Shown here piece by piece: positions 23,179 through 31,042 of a stretch of 35,391 nucleotides of DNA. Source of the stretch: an uncultured Moraxella sp. (GTDB lineage Bacteria > Pseudomonadota > Gammaproteobacteria > Pseudomonadales > Moraxellaceae); assembly GCA_937975585.1 (NCBI GenBank), contig CALJUC010000236.1, positions 1 to 35,391 of the forward strand, read 5' to 3'. A program made the translations under genes and the position numbers. How positions within the stretch are numbered: position 1 is the stretch's first letter; each line of letters begins with the position of its first letter. The notes beneath the pieces are model-generated. The model saw only the letters and a list, made by a program, of their open reading frames with translations. It was not told where the DNA came from and ran no database searches.

Positions 23179-25572
23179 TTAAATGGGCTGATACAGCACG
23201 CCCACAAGTAAGATACTGATATCTTTGGCATTTGGGGTAAGTTGTACGCTGTCGAGTGCCGCAAGCTGTGGGTCAAACTGGCTAGATAAGCTATCAAGCT
23301 GTCCCTGTAACGCTTGCTCCAAGGCTGTATATTCTGCTTGCAACTGCTGACGCATGCTATCGAGTTCAGCCACCGTCTGTTTATTGGCATTGATATCGCC
23401 GACAGAATTCATGGCGCGTTTGACATGTGCGATATTGGTCTGTGACAAGGTTTTGCGCCCCATAAAAGCACCCAATACGGCTGAGCCGATACTCATGCCC
23501 GCATCAAGCCAGCCTTTACTAGCCTCACTGGATTCTTTTTCAAACCTCTCATTGGCGGCTTGGATTTTTTTGGCTAAGTTGTCCTGTTTTTTGGCAAAAG
23601 TTTCACGTAGCTTGGCAATCGCCAAATCGCGTTGCTCACGTAGCGGCACCGCAATACGGTTACGAAAAGCGGTTTCACTTTCCCCAACATCACTATATAG
23701 CCCGGCACTATCTGCGTACCAAAGATTGAGTAGTGGCTGCTGACGAATGGCTTCTTTGGCGTCTTTTTCCCATGTTTTCCAACAAGCCTTATCAAGCGCT
23801 TGTGTCGGTAATTCTTTTAGGCTCGCGGGTTGGTGCGGATTGGCTTGTAACTGCTCAAAGCTTACGTCACTGATGACGGCATTATGCCAATCCACGACCA
23901 ACGGTGGCTCTGCGAATGGGGTCACGAGCAATAAAGTTTGTTGGGTATTGGCGCCGGATTTTTTGTCATTGATAAAGACCCGCGCGTAGGCGAAGGCATT
24001 GGGTTGGTAAAAGGTCTGACTTTCGCTAACAGTGTCTTTGGGCAAAAAGTACAAACCCACATCTTTTGGCAAGGCCGGTGGCTGACTGATACTACTATCC
24101 AATGGGCTAAGTGCCGGACTGGCTTGCGCAGGCGTATTACTTACTTGGTCGCTCTGACTCGCCATTTGCTCAGCTTTTAGCTTGGCAATGCTTTGTTTAC
24201 TCAGCGGCCCTGATAGATAGTTCATGGTAAAACGCGTGGCAAAAATCACCGGACTGGCATCATGTACGTTCTTGAGTAGGAACTGGCGTTTGCCTAACTG
24301 GTCAAACCAGGTATTCAAATCCGCCTTGGTCAAGCTGTTGCCACCTGCCGATAATAGACCATCCATCACGCGCTCGCGGTCTTGTGCCGTCTGCAAACGA
24401 CCGATAAACCAAGTACCTGTATTTGAGAGCGCTTTGTAGTCCAAGTCCACAGGGTTTTGGGTCGCTAACACAATGCCAAGGCCAAAGGCACGCGCTTGCT
24501 TAAGTAGCGTTAGCAGTAACACCTTGGTCGGTGGATTGCCATTGGGCGGTAGATAGCCGAACACCTCATCCATGTACAAAATCGCACGTAAGGTCGAAGT
24601 ACCTTGTTGGCGACGCATCCAACCCAACAAATTAGTCAGCAACAAGGTCACAAAGAATAAGCGCTCATCATCCGATAGATGCGCAATATTCATCACGCTG
24701 GTCTGCGGTTTACCATCTTTGCCATAAAACAGCGCGCCTGCATCGAGAGGCATACCCTTGAGCCATGCCGCAAAGGCCGGTGATGCCAGCAAGGTATTGA
24801 GTTTCATTGCCAACGCATTGCGTGATTTTTCCGCAAATACTTGCTCAAGCGGCATCACCCCAATCTTGTCAAATGGCGGTGTCTGAATTTGGGTAATCAA
24901 GTCAACCAAGGTCAATGTTTGGTTGTTATCCCATGCCGTCTTGAGTAGCTGCGCCAAAAACACATGCTCAGGGCTTAAGTTGTCGCTATCAAACTTGAGC
25001 AGTACCAATAAGGCAGAAACAGTGGCATCCAAGTATTCGACATAAGCCTCACCATCTGACTTGACACTCTCAGGCGGTGGCACAAGATTACCTAACAAGG
25101 CAATCGGTAGACCGTTTTCGCTGGCAGGCGTGTAGATATTTACACGGTTGGCGTTTTTTAAGGCTTGGACACGTTCTAGAGTTTGACTGGTATTGGCTAG
25201 GCCTTGTTGCCAAGTTTCGGCAGTTTGCTTGGCAAAGTCTGCCACACTCACGCCTGCTTGGGTCGCCATCCCACTGTCAATCCACGGCTCAAAGTCGCTG
25301 GGCGCCAAATTAGGGAATGTGAGTGCCAAGTTACCCAAATCCCCCTTTGGATCAATCGCAATAATCGGGATATTATCCAGTGCCGCTTCTTCTAGCAAGC
25401 TAATCCCCAAACCTGTTTTACCAGAACCCGTCATCCCAATAATTACCGCATGGGTGGTCAAATCCGCCATATCATATAGGGTCGGTTGACCTTTGACATT
25501 TTCTGGATACACATCCGTACCCAAATAAAACTGTCCGATATTATCGGCGATATTATTGGTGAGTGTTGCCAT
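23179..25572 (-). CDS. HerA-like ATP-binding protein (helicase HerA/DUF853 family)
   Basis: 797 residues; AAGGA six bases before ATG 25572. The FtsK/HerA-type P-loop ATPase core covers about residues 1-470: Walker A GMTGSGKT (46-53), IIAIDPKGDLGNLAL, Walker B ILYMDEVFGYLPP, and sensor-like VLATQNPVDLDYKALSN followed by GTWFIGRLQTAQDRERV. The C-terminal ~250 residues include a Lys/Glu/Gln-rich coiled coil (near 640-780), suggesting oligomerisation. No NurA nuclease gene is adjacent, so this is not the archaeal-type HerA-NurA resection pair. Substrate unknown; DNA translocation is inferred from the fold only. Confidence 0.88.
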   Translation of the reverse strand: MATLTNNIADNIGQFYLGTDVYPENVKGQPTLYDMADLTTHAVIIGMTGSGKTGLGISLLEEAALDNIPIIAIDPKGDLGNLALTFPNLAPSDFEPWIDSGMATQAGVSVADFAKQTAETWQQGLANTSQTLERVQALKNANRVNIYTPASENGLPIALLGNLVPPPESVKSDGEAYVEYLDATVSALLVLLKFDSDNLSPEHVFLAQLLKTAWDNNQTLTLVDLITQIQTPPFDKIGVMPLEQVFAEKSRNALAMKLNTLLASPAFAAWLKGMPLDAGALFYGKDGKPQTSVMNIAHLSDDERLFFVTLLLTNLLGWMRRQQGTSTLRAILYMDEVFGYLPPNGNPPTKVLLLTLLKQARAFGLGIVLATQNPVDLDYKALSNTGTWFIGRLQTAQDRERVMDGLLSAGGNSLTKADLNTWFDQLGKRQFLLKNVHDASPVIFATRFTMNYLSGPLSKQSIAKLKAEQMASQSDQVSNTPAQASPALSPLDSSISQPPALPKDVGLYFLPKDTVSESQTFYQPNAFAYARVFINDKKSGANTQQTLLLVTPFAEPPLVVDWHNAVISDVSFEQLQANPHQPASLKELPTQALDKACWKTWEKDAKEAIRQQPLLNLWYADSAGLYSDVGESETAFRNRIAVPLREQRDLAIAKLRETFAKKQDNLAKKIQAANERFEKESSEASKGWLDAGMSIGSAVLGAFMGRKTLSQTNIAHVKRAMNSVGDINANKQTVAELDSMRQQLQAEYTALEQALQGQLDSLSSQFDPQLAALDSVQLTPNAKDISILLVGVLYQPI

Positions 25573-25644
25573 ACGAGTTCCTTCTAGTTCGTTTTCTTCA
25601 TTAGACTTAGTCGATTGTTGTTAATTTTTGCGTATAAAGACGTT

Positions 25645-25678
25645 GTGAATACAGGTTATAAAATTATTGTATATTCAC
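25645..25678. repeat. Inverted repeat in the divergent promoter region
   Basis: GTGAATA (25645-25651) and TATTCAC (25672-25678) with 20 bases between, in the A/T-rich 274 base gap between the HerA-like gene and the DUF1287 gene. Spacing would fit an operator, but no regulator is known. The rest of the gap shows only weak promoter candidates, for example TATAAT near 25789 on the plus strand. Confidence 0.35.
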
Positions 25679-25846
25679 CTCATTATAAGGAAAAATTATG
25701 CCAATCGCTTTATAAAGTTTGATTATCGCGACTTGTTTTTTTATAAGGTTCTCTCAGATTTGTAAAAAACTCATCTTTTTTTTACTTTTATAATTTGGCA
25801 CAATGTTACTATTGACGTTAATCTCTGACAATCTTTAGGAATATCT

Positions 25847-26518
25847 ATGATAAATAAACGTTTTCCGGGTATCTTTGTCAATTTTCTAGTCATCATGACA
25901 ATGACTGCGTGCCAACCTACACTACCGGAAAATCTTTCAAGCAAAACAACAGATATCTCAACTACTTCACACGATACTAACGCTGTGCAATCGCAGAATG
26001 CGGTGAATACGCCTCCATTGGTGGCTTCTGCACGCTCACAGATAGGCGTTACGGTGGGCTATGACCCAAGCTATCGCAATCTTGCGTTTCCGATGGGGGA
26101 TGTTGATAAATCCACAGGCGTCTGTACGGATGTAGTGATTCGCGCCTATCGTGACCAAGGCAAAGACTTACAACAACTGGTCAACACGGATATGAAAAAA
26201 GCTTGGCACGCCTATCCCAAAATTTGGGGGCTGAGTAAGCCTGACACCAATATTGACCACCGCCGCGTACCGAACTTAGAAGTATTCTTCAGCCGCCACG
26301 ACAACAGCTTATCCCTCACAGACAAGGGTGGTTTTGAGCCAGGGGATTTGGTAACTTGGCGATTACCACAAAATGGCAAAGATTTGCCGCATATCGGGAT
26401 TGTGTCTGACAAAAAAACTGTGGATGGAACACCGTTAATCATCCACAACATTGGACGTGGGGCCGAAGAAAGCGATATCTTGTACCGCTTTCCGATTACA
26501 GGACATTATCGTTATTAA
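25847..26518 (+). CDS. DUF1287 domain lipoprotein
   Basis: 223 residues; AGGA six bases before ATG 25847. The N-terminus is a lipoprotein signal with lipobox ending MTAC (cysteine at 22), then a Ser/Thr-rich linker to about 60. The DUF1287 domain follows: ARSQIGVTVGYDPSY, GVCTDVVIRAYRDQG with its conserved Cys, DHRRVPNLEVFF, PGDLVTW and PHIGIVSDKK with its conserved His. The domain belongs to the NlpC/P60-like papain superfamily, so a cysteine hydrolase acting in the periplasm, perhaps on peptidoglycan, is plausible but unproven. Convergent with the TPM gene. Confidence 0.87.
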   Translation: MINKRFPGIFVNFLVIMTMTACQPTLPENLSSKTTDISTTSHDTNAVQSQNAVNTPPLVASARSQIGVTVGYDPSYRNLAFPMGDVDKSTGVCTDVVIRAYRDQGKDLQQLVNTDMKKAWHAYPKIWGLSKPDTNIDHRRVPNLEVFFSRHDNSLSLTDKGGFEPGDLVTWRLPQNGKDLPHIGIVSDKKTVDGTPLIIHNIGRGAEESDILYRFPITGHYRY

Positions 26519-26564
26519 TTGTAAAAACGTGTGAAGGTAATTGACGTTGTTATTTACAAACACT

Positions 26565-27137
26565 TTAACGCAAATACACCACTTTATCAGGCAACTCATT
26601 GCCGCGTGGGTCATGCGACAAGCGATAATGCTGACGCAATAACTGACCAACATCATCAAGTAAGCCACATAAGCTATCAACTTGCTTACCGGCTTTGATA
26701 CCTTCAATCGCCTTATCGCACATGGCTTGCCACATGCTTGGCATTACTTGGGCATTAATACCGCGATCTGCCACCACTTCTAGACGATGCTCACACACAT
26801 TCAGATAGACCAAGACCCCTGTGTTGTCATCAGTATCCCAAACGCGATAAAGCCCAAATAAGTCAATCGCCCTATCACGACTATCATGATGACGTGCTAT
26901 ATCAAGTGGTAGCGTGTTTTCTACAACCAACACGACTTCACCGCGGTGCCCTGCTTCAGCTTTGCTAACAGCCTCAGTCAATTGCTGAGAATTAGCAGGT
27001 GTTAGCCAACGATTATGTAACATTGGGATAAAGGCAACTTGGCGCCACCACCGCGCCCAACTAGGATTCGTCGTAGGCGCACGGGTTGGTGAAGCGGCAT
27101 CATGTAGTGGTTCGAGTTTTACATTAGTATCAGTCAT
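26565..27137 (-). CDS. TPM domain protein (soluble)
   Basis: 190 residues. A TPM domain occupies about residues 45-165: WLTPANSQQLTEAVSKAEAGHRGEVVLVVE, RVWDTDDNTGVLVYLNVCEHRLEVVADRGIN. There is no signal peptide and only a short hydrophobic patch near the N-terminus, so it is likely cytoplasmic or peripheral. TPM proteins are often coded beside LemA; biochemical roles vary (phosphatase activity in plant TLP18.3). Last gene of the minus-strand lemA cluster; no clear ribosome-binding site, so translation may be coupled to the HD gene ending 33 bases upstream if that frameshift is corrected. Confidence 0.82.
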   Translation of the reverse strand: MTDTNVKLEPLHDAASPTRAPTTNPSWARWWRQVAFIPMLHNRWLTPANSQQLTEAVSKAEAGHRGEVVLVVENTLPLDIARHHDSRDRAIDLFGLYRVWDTDDNTGVLVYLNVCEHRLEVVADRGINAQVMPSMWQAMCDKAIEGIKAGKQVDSLCGLLDDVGQLLRQHYRLSHDPRGNELPDKVVYLR

Positions 27138-27170
27138 AGTATTTTGTATAGTTCAAAAATAGAAAATGGA

Positions 27171-27248
27171 TTATTCGAATGTTTGGTTAACCAATATCTG
27201 ACGCATCGCGACCATTCTATGGAAGCCTTTATTTGGATACGCTTTTTT
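27171..27248 (-). other. Out-of-frame 3' end of the HD-domain gene
   Basis: In the +1 frame the stretch after the A-run codes for YPNKGFHRMVAMRQILVNQ and a few more residues, then TAA at 27171-27173. Read this way the HD gene would occupy 27171-27717 and leave 33 bases to the next gene. The continuity of sensible protein in the other frame is the evidence; I recall a FPNxGFH motif at this place in related HD proteins, which needs checking. Confidence 0.6.
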
Positions 27249-27717
27249 TCACCTGCTTAACATAGTCTTTATCTAGTCCAAACTTAACCATGGCTAATGA
27301 AGCATTGACCAAATCTGCTTGTCGTAGCAACTCCACTAGCGGATAAACTGTGCTATCAAATGCGGTAATTTTGTGGTGCTGTTCGATCATTAGCAGAATT
27401 TCATCACGAAATTTTGCTTGTTTGGTATGCGCAAGATACTCATCAGCTAACGTCATGGAGGGTGGCAAATAATCAACCGTGTTATCCGTAAATAACCCCA
27501 AATCATGAAAAGCGAGTGCAATTTGCAATTTTTGGCTATCTTCTTCGCCCAATTCTTTATCTGATAACGCTTGGCAAAACTGAAACACGCGATAACAGTG
27601 ATTGCGATAACCATTAAAATCTTTGCCAATTTTCGATTTGTAGCTTTCTACAATACTATCAAAAGTCGGTAATTCGCTTTGTGTTTTACGTTTTTTTAGC
27701 GGATTAAAAAATGTCAT
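27229..27717 (-). CDS. HD-domain putative phosphohydrolase, frameshifted near 3' end
   Basis: 162 residues as read. Metal-binding HD signatures are visible: His in YRNHCYRVF, HD in AFHDLGLF, HH in IEQHHKI and a late Asp in LRQADLVN. Such proteins hydrolyse phosphate esters or nucleotides; the substrate here is unknown. The frame ends soon after a run of seven A (27243-27249 on the plus strand as T). Skipping one A gives 25 further codons with a sensible, family-like ending (KKAYPNKGFHRMV...), stopping at 27171. So the gene is likely full-length with a one-base insertion, real or from sequencing. Between the two TPM genes, same strand. Confidence 0.8.
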   Translation of the reverse strand: MTFFNPLKKRKTQSELPTFDSIVESYKSKIGKDFNGYRNHCYRVFQFCQALSDKELGEEDSQKLQIALAFHDLGLFTDNTVDYLPPSMTLADEYLAHTKQAKFRDEILLMIEQHHKITAFDSTVYPLVELLRQADLVNASLAMVKFGLDKDYVKQVKKSVSK

Positions 27718-27795
27718 AATACGCTTACCTTTTGGCTCAAATTTAAAAAATCCTCAAAACATCCGTTAAATTATTAACACACTAGCTATGATGTT

Positions 27796-29043
27796 TTACC
27801 AAGAACCACCGGCACCACCACCGCCAAAGCCACCGCCGCCGCCCCCAAAACCACCACCGCCGAAGCCGCCGCCGCCAAAACCACCGCCACCACCGAAGCC
27901 GCCCGGTAAAATAACAATACCACCACCGCGACCGCCACGACCACTACCACCACCACGACCGCCAAACATTAATAACAGCACAAATAGAACGATCGCGACT
28001 AGGATACTAGCCACAATACCCGTACCCAATAGCATACCGCCCACGGCCACGCCACCGGCAGCGAAGATTGAGCCCAAGAATCGTCCTAACATACGCGTTA
28101 AGATAATGCCAAAGACAAAGCCAAAAATCCCCAACCCAATTGGTGGCAGACCGCCATCTTGTGCCGCTTGCTGTTGGGTATTGGCTTGTCGCTCAGCATC
28201 GGCCTGCTTTAGGATAGTCGGGTCGGTGGTTAAGCGTTCTTCAATCCGGTTAATACCGGCATTAATGCCGCCTGCATAATCGCCTTGTTTAAAATATGGG
28301 GTAATTTCATCGGTAATAATGCGTTTGGCAATCGCATCGGGAATCGTCCCCTCAAGTCCATAGCCGGTCAAAATATACAGTTTGCGGTCATTTACCGCGA
28401 CCACCATCAATAGACCTTTATCAGTATCTTTATTACCCAGTTGCCACCGGTCAGCGACCTTCATCGAATAATCAAAAATATCCTCGCCATTGGTACTCGG
28501 TACAATCACTACGGCCGCTTGCGCCAAGCCACGCTCATAGATACTACGGAGTTTTTGCTCTAATGCTTGTTTTTCACTGGCAGACAATATCTGTGCTTCA
28601 TCAATAACAGGGTTATTTAATATAAGCTTATCGGCCGCCACAGGGGCACGGCTTGACGTTGTAGGACGTGCGGGTGCGGTTTGAGTGACCGTTGCAGAGG
28701 CGGACGCGTTCGCTGTGGCACGACTATTGGGAAATGGTAGCGCATCATTATTAAGGGTATCGCGAATGGCTTCATTACCTAGTATCGCATCGTTCACGGC
28801 TTCATTTTGCTGTGCCATCTTTGACAAAACGACAGCATCTTCAATCCCTTGGTCAGTCGCTCGAGCTGTGGCTTGAGTTGTCGCATTGTTGGCGGTAGCA
28901 GTTGCACTATTGGTGGGGGTAGCGGTCACTGTTTCTGCTGAAACAGAAGTCATACTACCCAATGCAATAATCACAGGTAGCGTCCATACCCCACTTGCTT
29001 TTATCACCTTGTTTAATTGGTTATGTGTAATCAATGCTGCCAC
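27796..29043 (-). CDS. TPM domain membrane protein with glycine-rich tail (YgcG-like)
   Basis: 415 residues from GTG 29043, with GGGG at good spacing. A signal peptide (VWTLPVIIALGSMTSVSA, cut near residue 36) leads into a Thr/Ala-rich linker. A TPM domain follows (about 135-270: VIDEAQILSASEKQALEQKL, DKGLLMVVAVNDRKLYILTGYGLEG). Then come hydrophobic segments (about 295-355) and a tail of about 60 residues made largely of Gly with Phe and Arg, ending GGSW. This matches YgcG-type proteins usually coded with LemA. Its place just downstream of lemA fits. The domain likely faces the periplasm. Confidence 0.9.
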   Translation of the reverse strand: MAALITHNQLNKVIKASGVWTLPVIIALGSMTSVSAETVTATPTNSATATANNATTQATARATDQGIEDAVVLSKMAQQNEAVNDAILGNEAIRDTLNNDALPFPNSRATANASASATVTQTAPARPTTSSRAPVAADKLILNNPVIDEAQILSASEKQALEQKLRSIYERGLAQAAVVIVPSTNGEDIFDYSMKVADRWQLGNKDTDKGLLMVVAVNDRKLYILTGYGLEGTIPDAIAKRIITDEITPYFKQGDYAGGINAGINRIEERLTTDPTILKQADAERQANTQQQAAQDGGLPPIGLGIFGFVFGIILTRMLGRFLGSIFAAGGVAVGGMLLGTGIVASILVAIVLFVLLLMFGGRGGGSGRGGRGGGIVILPGGFGGGGGFGGGGFGGGGFGGGGGGFGGGGAGGSW

Positions 29044-29204
29044 GATTTACCCCACTTTTTGCATTATTTTTATTGTATTTTAATCCCACAATTGCTGAAA
29101 ACTTCAGCCAATTTGTCACCGTGTTAAACTTACTTTAGCCCCAAGCATCCTATCATTATCTTTTTTACCAGTTTTTTATGGTTATTAGCAAAACGTCCAG
29201 TTAT

Positions 29205-29238
29205 AAAAATTGGTAGGTTAGCTTACCCAACCTACCAA
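29205..29238 (-). terminator. Terminator-like hairpin after lemA
   Basis: TTGGTAGGTT (29210-29219) and AACCTACCAA (29229-29238), ten perfect pairs with a nine-base loop. On the minus strand it is followed by TTTTT (A-run 29205-29209). It lies 72 bases after the lemA stop and before the TPM gene, so it may set lemA above the downstream genes. Confidence 0.8.
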
Positions 29239-29310
29239 CCTTTTAGTATAGTGTACTTTAGCGACTGGCTAATGTTTGTATATGATTTGCTTATTTGGAT
29301 AAAGCTATCA

Positions 29311-30045
29311 TTAATTGCCCGTTGCTGTGGCTTGGTTACCAGTAACAGGTTGGCCGCCAGCATTTGCGGTATTAGGATTTACCACGACAGGTTGACCACC
29401 CGCATTTGGTTGTACCGTGACATTATTGGGTTGCGCAGTTGCGTTATTACCAAAATCAACCGTTGGTGCGGTCGAGATTTGCGCTTCGTTACCCACGGTA
29501 AAGTTTGGACGCGTATGCATACCAAATACTTTGGCGGTCAAGTTGGTTGGGAATTGACGCACGGTGGTGTTGTATTGCTGAACGTCTTGGATATAACGGC
29601 CACGCGCTACGGCAATACGGTTTTCTGTACCTTCAAGCTGCGCTTGTAATTCTTGGAATTGACGATCGGCTTTTAGGTCAGGATAACGTTCTGATACCGC
29701 CATCAAACGTGATAATGCCCCAGTCAATTGATCTTGTGCTTGTTGGAAGCGTTGGAATGCCGCTGGGTCATTCAATACTTCTGGTGTCACTTGGATAGAG
29801 GTTGCCGCTGAGCGCGCTTGTGTCACTTGGGTTAGCGTTGCTTGCTCATGCTGGGCATAACGCTCAACGACTTTTACTAAGTTAGGAATTAAGTCGGCAC
29901 GGCGTTGGTACTGGTTAACTACTTCAGACCATGAGGCATTAATTTGCTCGTCTTGGGCTTGCATGGTGTTATAACCACAGCCAGTTAAATTGGCCGAACC
30001 CACAATAATAGCAGTTGCAAGTAGCGCATTTTTCATAGTTTTCAT
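29311..30045 (-). CDS. lemA: LemA family lipoprotein
   Basis: 244 residues; GAGGA seven bases before ATG 30045. A lipoprotein signal with lipobox LTGC gives cysteine 23 as the acylation site. The LemA core is the helical region about 25-185: YNTMQAQDEQINASWSEVVNQYQRRADLIPNLV, ending in NTTVRQFPTNLTAKVFGM. The last ~50 residues are Asn/Gln/Gly-rich with a near-repeat NAGGQPV, probably disordered. LemA function is not settled. Head of the minus-strand cluster lemA-TPM-HD-TPM. Confidence 0.93.
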   Translation of the reverse strand: MKTMKNALLATAIIVGSANLTGCGYNTMQAQDEQINASWSEVVNQYQRRADLIPNLVKVVERYAQHEQATLTQVTQARSAATSIQVTPEVLNDPAAFQRFQQAQDQLTGALSRLMAVSERYPDLKADRQFQELQAQLEGTENRIAVARGRYIQDVQQYNTTVRQFPTNLTAKVFGMHTRPNFTVGNEAQISTAPTVDFGNNATAQPNNVTVQPNAGGQPVVVNPNTANAGGQPVTGNQATATGN

Positions 30046-30215
30046 GCAGTTTTCCTCAAAATTTTAAAGTAGTTTTTGTAAAGGTTTTCTGCATTATGTC
30101 GTGAAGTCTAACTTGTGTAAATTAACGTTTTGTGTACCGGTGTTTGGTTTTTGTGAAAAATGATGGGATGATTGAAAATAGGATTAGATATTATTTTGGC
30201 GAGTTTTAAACAGTT

Positions 30216-31037
30216 TTAAGTTTGAATATCATTTATGGTGAAGCGGCATTTAGGAAAGTTACTGCAACCATAAAATATTTTTCCGACATATTGACCTTTT
30301 TGTGCTGTCCTTTGGACAAGTTTCCTACCACATTTTGGACAAGTTAAATGATGATCGCCTTCTAAAGCTTGGGATGGATTATTAATATCCACTTCCCTTC
30401 GCTCTGATAATAACTGGGTTGGCGCAGATAATTTTGATTGACGTTTATTTTCGATATGCGTTAGGTGTACCGTATTAGCTAATGCACCCGGTGATAATCT
30501 TCGATTATGAATCTTATTAGCAAAACTTTGGCATTGCTGTGGGGTGAATTGAACGTCAGTATAACTACGCAATTTACGATTTAAATCAATCAAATGAATG
30601 ACATTGTCAGGCATAGGGGTTTTAAATGTCGCCTTACCCATAAATACCACAATCGAAAAGATTTGATTATCATGAACATTCAATAACCTTTGCACTACTT
30701 CTACATGTTTTTGGTTTTGTAAGATAGGATTATAAAATCGAAATTTACTTGTTGGATTTAGTACTTGCGTCCATTGATAATCATCGACCTTGCCATAGAT
30801 ATAACCGGCATAATTTTTTACTTCTAATACGAACACCCCAAATTGACTAATAACGATATGGTCAATTTGGGTAGTCGCATTATCAGCGGTATGTAAAGTC
30901 ACATCATCAAAGATGTCATAGTCTTTACTGTTTTTACCCATACTTAGTAGCAAACTGGTTTTTAATTCACCGCGCTTACCTTTAGCATTCGTAGAGTTAG
31001 AAAACAGTGTACCAAGTAAAGATAAAAACGTTGCCAT
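30216..31037 (-). CDS. NERD nuclease-related domain protein with C-terminal zinc finger
   Basis: 273 residues from ATG 31037, five bases after the purL stop; the frame is open inside purL but that part is not used. The NERD domain (about 15-130) has GKRGE at 20-24 and the restriction-like QIDHIVISQFGVFVLEVKNY core with Asp, Glu and Lys. At the C-terminus lies a topoisomerase-type C4 zinc finger with C233, C236, C258 and C264 (CPKCGRKL ... YGCSNFPKC). NERD proteins are thought to act on DNA, but few are characterised. Being tied to purL by position may reflect shared transcription rather than shared function. Confidence 0.9.
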   Translation of the reverse strand: MATFLSLLGTLFSNSTNAKGKRGELKTSLLLSMGKNSKDYDIFDDVTLHTADNATTQIDHIVISQFGVFVLEVKNYAGYIYGKVDDYQWTQVLNPTSKFRFYNPILQNQKHVEVVQRLLNVHDNQIFSIVVFMGKATFKTPMPDNVIHLIDLNRKLRSYTDVQFTPQQCQSFANKIHNRRLSPGALANTVHLTHIENKRQSKLSAPTQLLSERREVDINNPSQALEGDHHLTCPKCGRKLVQRTAQKGQYVGKIFYGCSNFPKCRFTINDIQT

Positions 31038-31042
31038 ATGTC

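Noticed and set aside
23179..25572. A HerA-based anti-phage system
   Set aside because: No partner gene (SIR2-like, DUF4297, NurA) is next to it; the neighbours are a LOG protein and a DUF1287 lipoprotein.
27788..28279. A proline-rich frame on the plus strand (repeated Pro and Lys)
   Set aside because: It is the reverse complement of the glycine-rich tail of the TPM gene; the strong domain evidence is on the minus strand.
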